Source of the DNA: Lachnospiraceae bacterium
Lineage (GTDB): Bacteria; Bacillota; Clostridia; Lachnospirales; Lachnospiraceae
Reading direction: 5' to 3'
Assembly (NCBI GenBank): GCA_015057375.1
Contig: SVEM01000019.1
Location: forward strand, 1 to 36,340
DNA: 36,340 nucleotides
Shown here: piece by piece, positions 27,507-34,017 of the stretch
How the letters are laid out: each line of letters begins with the position of its first letter
Numbering within the stretch: position 1 is the stretch's first letter
Made by a program: the position numbers and the translations under genes
The notes under the pieces: generated by a model
The model's input: only the letters and a program-made list of their open reading frames with translations
What the model was told of the DNA's origin: nothing
Database searches by the model: none

Positions 27507-28337
27507 TTATCCAAGTTCCACATCAGGATGCTCTCCGGACCATCCCATCTGTGGAAGACATCTTAAGAATGACATATCTTCTTCATTTATTTCAAAATCA
27601 GAAAGATTTAGATTTGCACTCATTCTTTCTTTACTTGATGCCTTAGGTATGACTGCAATGTCGCTCTGCAAAAGGAATTTAAGCAACAATTCTGCCGTTG
27701 TCGCCTGATACTTTTCTGCCATGGAAACTACAATAGGCTCAGCAAGTACACGTCTTCTTCCGAGCGGGCTCCAGGCCTGAGGCACAATCCCTTCTTCTCT
27801 GCACTTTGCAACCGCTGCCTCCTGCATATATCCGACATGAAGCTCAAGCTGGTTGACTGTCGGCTTTACAATGGCAGTCTCCTTAAGCGCCTCTATATGA
27901 TGTGGCAAAAAGTTGCTGAGTCCGATGGCACGAATCCTTCCTGCATTATAGAGTTCTTCCATTGCTTTCCATGTGTCCTGAAGTTTCTGTTTCCAATCAG
28001 CATCAGAAATAGTTTTTGGCCAGTGTATCAGATACAAATCAAGATAATCTGTCTGAAGTTTCTCTAGTGATTCTTCGAATGCCGCAAGTGTACTTTCATA
28101 TCCCATCTGCGTTTTCCATACCTTGCTTGCAAGGAAAATATCTTCTCTAGGAACTCCCGACTTTTTAATTGCGTTTCCTATCTCTTCTTCATTCATATAA
28201 AAAGATGCCGTGTCAAAATATCTGTATCCGACAGAAAGTGCATCAAGTATCGTCTGCTCTCCGTCATTTTCTGTTGCACGGTATGTTCCAAATCCTATCT
28301 TTGGCAACTTTACACCATTGTTTAAAACAAATTCCAT
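27507..28337 (-). CDS. Aldo/keto reductase
   Basis: A 276-residue cytosolic NAD(P)H-dependent oxidoreductase of the AKR superfamily, the usual size for a prokaryotic member. All four catalytic residues can be placed: Asp42 and Tyr47 (FDTASFYMNEEEIG), Lys72 (LASKVW) and His105 (DLYLIHWPK). IRAIGLSNF, QLELHVGYMQ and the cofactor-side block VIPKASSKERMSANL complete the pattern. The start has GGAGGAGAAGG just upstream. It lies 14 bases after the CotH-like gene and 24 before GH31. In this setting it may reduce a sugar aldehyde released by the glycosidases, for example xylose or arabinose, but AKR substrates cannot be inferred reliably from sequence. Confidence 0.92.
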   Translation of the reverse strand: MEFVLNNGVKLPKIGFGTYRATENDGEQTILDALSVGYRYFDTASFYMNEEEIGNAIKKSGVPREDIFLASKVWKTQMGYESTLAAFEESLEKLQTDYLDLYLIHWPKTISDADWKQKLQDTWKAMEELYNAGRIRAIGLSNFLPHHIEALKETAIVKPTVNQLELHVGYMQEAAVAKCREEGIVPQAWSPLGRRRVLAEPIVVSMAEKYQATTAELLLKFLLQSDIAVIPKASSKERMSANLNLSDFEINEEDMSFLRCLPQMGWSGEHPDVELG

Positions 28338-28351
28338 TCCTTCTCCTCCAT

Positions 28352-30379
28352 TTATTTTACATATTTTCGCGCCTTTTTACCTATATGCTTTATATTTTTT
28401 CTGACAATAACTCTCCTTAGTTTCTTACACTTCTTAAATGCATTCGAAGAAATCTCCGTTATCTTTGCCTTTCTGCCTCCTGCAAGCACAACCGTTTTGG
28501 GAACCTTGTACCGCTTTACTTTTTTGTTAAGAAGCTTATACAGACTTACTTCTATCTTTCCTTTTTTTACGGATTTAACAAGGTATATTGCCTTGTCCTT
28601 TTTATCTTTTATCTTAACCCCACGTTTAAAAACATTTTCCGGGGCAGGGGTTGTGTTTCCGTTATTCGCCGGCACAGGCGTTGGCGTTACAACAGGTGTT
28701 TGTGTCGGAACTTTTGTCGGAGCAACAGTAGGCACTTCCGTAGGTGACGAAGCAGGCGCTGTCGTCGGCGCAGGGGTTGCATTCGGATCCGGTGTTGGTT
28801 CAGGGTACGGAACCGTAACCATTTCCTTTATCTCGCCCATTCGTTCCGCAAAATACTCATTTCTTTTTATAAGAAATGACTTAACAACATTTCCACTTAC
28901 TGCTCTGTCCGCATCATTAAAATTTGGTCCCCGTTTACAGAAATCCTCTGTTCCTGTCCATCGCGCCGTATCCATCTTTGATGAATCTGCATAACTTGCC
29001 ATTTCCTGTATGGCAAAATCTCGCATAGAACTTGTTTTTTCACCATTTACTGTTTCTGTTGTAAATAAATATTCAAAAATATAATACTGTTTAAGAAGCT
29101 CATCCCTAAACACCTGATGATGAAGCAAGTCTCCGAGCCATTTTGCGCTTCCGTCACTTTCCATATTTACATACTGGTATATCGCAGTGCTTGCGGATGT
29201 ACTGTCACGGTCCATCGAGCAGTCATAATCCCATGCAGGGCCGGCATGAATCAAGCCGTCTCCCGTTACAGATGATTCTTTCCAAAAATGCATATTATTG
29301 GTCGCATCAACTTCTCCGAGATAGTCTTTCATAATCCACATTTTTGCAAAAGATTCTATATCAATGTATTTTAAAAGTTCTTCCTCATCATTTGAATATA
29401 CAGCATTTTCTGCCTTCTGAACAAAATCAATTATATACTTGTATGCATCATTTGTTTTGACGTCTTTTCCGTCTGATATCATCTCCGGAGAGTTAATAGT
29501 GACACGACAATTCTTTTGAGTCTTAAACTGATATATATCTTCATAATAATTATCAAATTCGAGATGATAGCCTCCGGTCAGATCAATACGAACATCGCCC
29601 ACAATTGCTGTGGAATAATCATCATTTTCAAATCTGACATCCACATCAGAAAGCATTACATCTTTTCCCAGTGCTTTTTCAATATTGTCATCAACACTTT
29701 CAATATCAACACGGTTTTTCTTTAATTCAATCTTCTCGCATAAAATATACACGCCATAATATCTTCCGCCCAAATACAAATCAACATATCTGTAATCGCA
29801 CGCATATTCCATACCAAGCCTCTCTGCAAGTTCAAATGCAACCGCATTACGGACCATTGACAGGTCATAGCTTGCAGGAAGCAGAATCCATCGCTTTGCA
29901 CTACCCATTCCTAGTACATCCTGCTTTTCATCAAACTTTATCTGATATGACTTTTTCGCACGGGTCCAGCTTACATTTCCACGACCTTTTATCTCTGCCG
30001 GTGCTGCAAGAATCTGCTGCAAATCATCTGAGACATTAAACACATCTGCTGTTACAGAAATCTTTCGTCCCTTATCCTGATGCATCATCTCGCAATCTGT
30101 CTCTGACATATTAACCCACAGAGCAGCAACTGCCTCAGAACCTTTCATAATTGTAAGGTCCTCAGGTTTATTTTCTTCATCATATATCTCTGAAACATCT
30201 GCCTCATACGGAAGCATATATGTATACTTATCTTCCCTTATCTCCGGTTTATACTCTCTGCCATCAATTGTAATACCGTCATATATACCTTCCGCCAATG
30301 CCTTCTGAGGCGCCATCACAGTAACCATTGTCACGATAAAAAGCACAATTACAAAATGAAATCTATGTTTTTTATTCAT
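28352..30379 (-). CDS. Secreted CotH-like kinase-fold protein with Lys-rich LRR tail
   Basis: A 675-residue exported protein, AAGGAGG before the ATG. Signal peptide 1-29 (ALA/EG). The CotH domain spans about 100-520: EIKGRGNVSW, KKSYQIKFD, RWILLPASYDLSMVRNAVAFELA, GRYYGVYILCEKIEL, then KDYLGEVDATNNMHFWK and AGPAWDYDCSMDRD (metal-binding Asp cluster about 384-392). In Bacillus, CotH is an atypical kinase phosphorylating spore-coat proteins; related domains occur in secreted and cellulosomal proteins of gut anaerobes. A long Pro/Thr linker (about 530-582) leads to a BspA-type, Lys-rich tail (583-675; 28 Lys of 93) like the one on the GH at 6511. It heads a five-gene glycan operon. Surface location and a kinase-like fold are supported; its target is unknown. 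Confidence 0.87.
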   Translation of the reverse strand: MNKKHRFHFVIVLFIVTMVTVMAPQKALAEGIYDGITIDGREYKPEIREDKYTYMLPYEADVSEIYDEENKPEDLTIMKGSEAVAALWVNMSETDCEMMHQDKGRKISVTADVFNVSDDLQQILAAPAEIKGRGNVSWTRAKKSYQIKFDEKQDVLGMGSAKRWILLPASYDLSMVRNAVAFELAERLGMEYACDYRYVDLYLGGRYYGVYILCEKIELKKNRVDIESVDDNIEKALGKDVMLSDVDVRFENDDYSTAIVGDVRIDLTGGYHLEFDNYYEDIYQFKTQKNCRVTINSPEMISDGKDVKTNDAYKYIIDFVQKAENAVYSNDEEELLKYIDIESFAKMWIMKDYLGEVDATNNMHFWKESSVTGDGLIHAGPAWDYDCSMDRDSTSASTAIYQYVNMESDGSAKWLGDLLHHQVFRDELLKQYYIFEYLFTTETVNGEKTSSMRDFAIQEMASYADSSKMDTARWTGTEDFCKRGPNFNDADRAVSGNVVKSFLIKRNEYFAERMGEIKEMVTVPYPEPTPDPNATPAPTTAPASSPTEVPTVAPTKVPTQTPVVTPTPVPANNGNTTPAPENVFKRGVKIKDKKDKAIYLVKSVKKGKIEVSLYKLLNKKVKRYKVPKTVVLAGGRKAKITEISSNAFKKCKKLRRVIVRKNIKHIGKKARKYVK
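28355..28633 (-). other. Lys-rich BspA-type tail of the CotH-like protein
   Basis: Encodes the last 93 residues, 28 of them Lys, including a NAFKKCKKLRRV repeat. It stands behind a Pro/Thr-rich linker of about 50 residues. Confidence 0.78.
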
Positions 30380-30450
30380 ATCAGGCCCTCCTTGTCAAAA
30401 GGTTCTATTATTATTTTCATGTTACCATATTTTATGCCATAAATAAACAT

Positions 30451-30491
30451 AAAAAGAAGGCACTAACTCACACGATTTTGTTAGTGCCTTC
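30451..30491 (-). terminator. Terminator after the PFOR gene
   Basis: Stem GAAGGCACTAAC (30456-30467) against GTTAGTGCCTTC (30480-30491) with a 12-base loop, followed on the minus strand by TTTTTATG. It lies 12 bases past the PFOR stop and separates it from the CotH operon. I find no convincing promoter in the remaining 70 bases before the CotH-like gene. Confidence 0.88.
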
Positions 30492-30503
30492 CTATACTAT
30501 CTT

Positions 30504-33500
30504 TTATAAATTTTCTAATGCTTTATACTGCTCGTATTTTGCTTTTGCATCTTCCTTAGCTGCAGCAAATAATGTTTCGGCATATTCAGGGAATGTTCTC
30601 TTAAGAACCGAATATCTTGTTTCACCATCTAAGAATTCTTCATAATCCATTGTCGGCGCCTTTGAATCCACCTTCATCGGTTTTTCTTCATTTGGATTAT
30701 AGCGGTATAATGTCCAGTAACCGGCTTCAACTGCACGTTTCATTTCTTCCTGCACATTTGCCATACCTGCATTAATACCATGAGAAATACATGGTGTGTA
30801 AGCTACGATAATGGATGGTCCCTTATGCTGTTCAGCTTCGTGAATTGCTTTAATCAGCTGGTTTGGATCTGCACCCATTGCAACCTGGGCAACATATACA
30901 TTTCCATATGTTCTGAATATTCCGGCAAGGTCTTTCTTACGACTGCGCTTTCCTGCAGAAGCAAACTGTGCCACTGCTCCGAGAGGAGTTGCTTTTGAAC
31001 TCTGACCACCTGTATTTGAATATACTTCCGTATCAATTACAAACACATTAATGTCTTCGCCACTAGCGATTACATGGTCAAGTCCGCCAAATCCGATGTC
31101 GTAAGCCCATCCGTCTCCACCGAACATCCAGAAGCACTTCTTGCACAACTGGTCTTTACGCTCGAGTATCTTAGCTGCAACATCTGAATCTGCATTTTCC
31201 AATTCTGCAATCAACTCATCAGTATACTTACGTGACATATCAAAGTCATCATATGTCTCAAGCCATTTATTTGCTACTTCGCTTCCTGTCTTCTCAGCGT
31301 ATTCTTCTACCAATACTTTCTGTGACATACGCTGCTGTCTTACTGATAAGAACATTCCGAGTGCAAGCTCTGCATTATTTTCAAACAAGCTGTTAGTCCA
31401 TGCAGGTCCGAAGCCACGTTTATTTGTTGTGTAAGGAATTCCAGGCATTGGTCCGCCCCAAGCCTGTGAACAGCCGGTTGCATTTGCCCAGTATACACGA
31501 TCTCCGAAAAGCTGTGTAAGCAGTTTCGCATAAGGTGTCTCTCCACATCCCGCACATGCTGCCGAAAACTCAACGAGCGGCTGACGGAACTGACTTCCTT
31601 TCACGCTGTATACGTTAAATAAATCACCCTTATCGGAAATGGATAAACCATAATTCCATTTTGTCTTTTTATCTTCATCAAGTACAACCGGTTTCATTGT
31701 AAGCGCTTTTTCTTTAGCAGGACAGCAAGCTACACAGCTTCCGCATCCTGTACAGTCATAAGCAGAAACCTGCATTGTGAAATGAAGTCCTTTTGCTGCA
31801 CCGTTTGCAGGAATTGTATCAAACCCTGCAGGAGCATTTTCTTTTTCTTCATCATTTAACAGATATGGACGGATAACCGCATGAGGACATACTAATGCAC
31901 ACTTGTTACACTGGATACATTTTGTTGAATCCCAAACAGGAACATTAAGTGCAATACCACGCTTTTCATATGCAGTAAGTCCAAGGTCGATGTGTCCGTC
32001 TTCATAATCCTTAAATGCGCTGACAGGAAGGTCATCTCCCTTTTGTTTGTTTATCGGATTCAAAAGACGTCTTACAACGTCAGGAAGATTTGATTCATCT
32101 GCTGCCTTCTCATCTTCTGCATCTGCCCATGAAGCAGGAACATTTACTTTTACAAGACCCTCTGCGCCGGCATCTACTGCTGCAACGTTACGTGCAACCA
32201 CATCGTCACCCTTTGCAAAGAATGTCTTTCTTGTAGCTTCTTTAATCATTTCCAATGCTTCTTCTGTAGGAATTATCTGCATCAACACGAAGAATGCAGC
32301 CTGAAGCACTGTATTTGTATGACTTCCGAGTCCGAGCTCCTGCGCCTTTGCATTTGCATCAATCATATAGAACTGAATGTTCTTTTCTGCTATCTTACGG
32401 CGTACCGAAGCAGGAATATGCATTTCAAGTTCCTCTTCCTTCCAGCTGCAGTTCAAAAGGAATGTTCCGCCGTCAACAATTTCATCTACTATATCATACT
32501 GATCTATGTAACTCTGATTATGACATGCAACAAAATCTGCCTGTTTTACGTAGTACGAACTCTTAATAGGCTCATCACTAAAACGCAAATGAGACTTTGT
32601 CACACCAAATGATTTCTTCGCATCATATTCAAAGTATGCCTGAGCAAATTTATCTGTATGGTCATTAATAATCTTAACTGTATTGTGGTTTGCACCAACG
32701 GTTCCGTCACCGCCAAGTCCCCAGAACTTGCACTGAATCATACCTGCTTTTTTCTGGTTAAATGGTTTTAACGGCAATGAAAGATGTGTCACATCATCAT
32801 TTATACCGATTGTGAAACTCTTTATAGGATTAGGTGATGCAAGGTTCTCAAATACAGCAACCATCTGTGAAGGATCTGTATCTTTTGAACTAAGTCCGTA
32901 ACGTCCGCCAATTACCTTAACCTGACGCTCGCTGTTCATAAGTACGCTGCACACATCCTCAAATAATGGCTCTCCCGTACTTCCCATAGCCTTACATCTG
33001 TCTAAAACAGCGATACGCTCTACTGTTTCAGGAAGCGCATCAAGGAAATATTTTGCAGAGAAAGGACGATATAAATGTACCTGTAAATAACCGACTTTCT
33101 TTCCTTCTGCACGAAGTTTATCCACAACATCATGGATAACGCCGCTTGCTGAGCCCATGGCAATGATAATATCTGTTGCTTCAGGGTCACCGTAATAATT
33201 GAATACGTGATATTCACGACCTGTAATCTTTGAAACCTCGGCAAGATAACCTTCTACGATATCAGGAAGTGCATCATAGAACACATTATTTGATTCACGC
33301 ATCTGGAAATAAACATCACCATTCTGCACTGTGTTACGAAGTGTAGGGTGTTCAGGATTAAGCGCACCGTCACGGAATGCCTTAAGCGCATCCTTATCAA
33401 GTAATCCTGCAAGCTCTTCCTGATTAGGAAGTTCTATTTTATTAATTTCATGTGATGTACGGAATCCGTCAAAGAAATGCATAAACGGAATACGACCTTT

Positions 33501-33983
33501 AATAGCTGCCAAATGAGCAACTGAAGCAAGGTCTGCAACTTCCTGTACGCTTCCTGATGAAAGCATTGCAAATCCTGTCTGACGGCAGGCCATAACATCT
33601 GAATGATCACCGAAAATACTCATGGCATGTGTTCCCACTGTACGTGAAGCCACATGAAGTACTGCAGGAAGTCTCTCACCTGCAATACGGTAAAGAACCG
33701 GAACCATAAGCATAAGTCCCTGTGATGATGTATAAGTGGTTGCAAGGGAACCTGTCTGAAGCGCACCGTGCACTGCCGAAATAGCACCTGCTTCTGACTG
33801 CATCTCTGTTAATGTTACTGTCTGTCCAAACACATTTTTTCTACCTCTGGCTGACCATGCATCTGTAAGTCCCGCCATTGGTGAAGATGGTGTGATCGGG
33901 TAAATAGCTGCTATCTCGGTAAAAGGATAGGCCATATGTGCGGCAGCTTCATTACCGTCCATTGTTACGTAATTTTTTGACAT
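30504..33983 (-). CDS. nifJ: Pyruvate:ferredoxin (flavodoxin) oxidoreductase
   Basis: A 1,159-residue single-chain PFOR: pyruvate, CoA and oxidised ferredoxin give acetyl-CoA, CO2 and reduced ferredoxin. The ATG at 33983 (MSKNYVTMDGNEAAAH) has AGAGGTGA 5 bases upstream. In order: domain I (YPITPSSPMAG, TEMQSEAGA), domain II (GSASGVIHDVVDKL), the EKR region, two 4Fe-4S motifs (CIQCNKCALVCPHAV and CTGCGSCVACCPAK), and the thiamine diphosphate domain (GCGETPY, IFGGDGWAYDIG-type block reading MFGGDGWAYDIGFGG, NTGGQSSKATP). The fourth-cluster Cys residues fit CAGCGE plus TPCISHG near the C-terminus. It lies 34 bases after the acyl-CoA synthetase fusion, so the two are likely co-transcribed. Together with pflB the cell has two routes from pyruvate to acetyl-CoA. 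Confidence 0.97.
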   Translation of the reverse strand: MSKNYVTMDGNEAAAHMAYPFTEIAAIYPITPSSPMAGLTDAWSARGRKNVFGQTVTLTEMQSEAGAISAVHGALQTGSLATTYTSSQGLMLMVPVLYRIAGERLPAVLHVASRTVGTHAMSIFGDHSDVMACRQTGFAMLSSGSVQEVADLASVAHLAAIKGRIPFMHFFDGFRTSHEINKIELPNQEELAGLLDKDALKAFRDGALNPEHPTLRNTVQNGDVYFQMRESNNVFYDALPDIVEGYLAEVSKITGREYHVFNYYGDPEATDIIIAMGSASGVIHDVVDKLRAEGKKVGYLQVHLYRPFSAKYFLDALPETVERIAVLDRCKAMGSTGEPLFEDVCSVLMNSERQVKVIGGRYGLSSKDTDPSQMVAVFENLASPNPIKSFTIGINDDVTHLSLPLKPFNQKKAGMIQCKFWGLGGDGTVGANHNTVKIINDHTDKFAQAYFEYDAKKSFGVTKSHLRFSDEPIKSSYYVKQADFVACHNQSYIDQYDIVDEIVDGGTFLLNCSWKEEELEMHIPASVRRKIAEKNIQFYMIDANAKAQELGLGSHTNTVLQAAFFVLMQIIPTEEALEMIKEATRKTFFAKGDDVVARNVAAVDAGAEGLVKVNVPASWADAEDEKAADESNLPDVVRRLLNPINKQKGDDLPVSAFKDYEDGHIDLGLTAYEKRGIALNVPVWDSTKCIQCNKCALVCPHAVIRPYLLNDEEKENAPAGFDTIPANGAAKGLHFTMQVSAYDCTGCGSCVACCPAKEKALTMKPVVLDEDKKTKWNYGLSISDKGDLFNVYSVKGSQFRQPLVEFSAACAGCGETPYAKLLTQLFGDRVYWANATGCSQAWGGPMPGIPYTTNKRGFGPAWTNSLFENNAELALGMFLSVRQQRMSQKVLVEEYAEKTGSEVANKWLETYDDFDMSRKYTDELIAELENADSDVAAKILERKDQLCKKCFWMFGGDGWAYDIGFGGLDHVIASGEDINVFVIDTEVYSNTGGQSSKATPLGAVAQFASAGKRSRKKDLAGIFRTYGNVYVAQVAMGADPNQLIKAIHEAEQHKGPSIIVAYTPCISHGINAGMANVQEEMKRAVEAGYWTLYRYNPNEEKPMKVDSKAPTMDYEEFLDGETRYSVLKRTFPEYAETLFAAAKEDAKAKYEQYKALENL

Positions 33984-33988
33984 TATTG

Positions 33989-33996
33989 TCACCTCT
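33989..33996 (-). promoter_or_regulatory. Ribosome binding site fixing the PFOR start
   Basis: AGAGGTGA on the minus strand, 5 bases before the ATG at 33983. The GTG at 33992 falls inside this site and is rejected as the start. Confidence 0.7.
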
Positions 33997-34017
33997 GTTT
34001 TGTATTATAAAAATTTA

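Noticed and set aside
28497-28994. 165-codon plus-strand frame opposite the CotH-like gene
   Set aside because: It mirrors the Pro/Thr-rich linker and basic tail of the minus-strand gene, giving a low-complexity Gly/Val/Thr protein, with no ribosome binding site. The minus-strand protein has domains and motifs.
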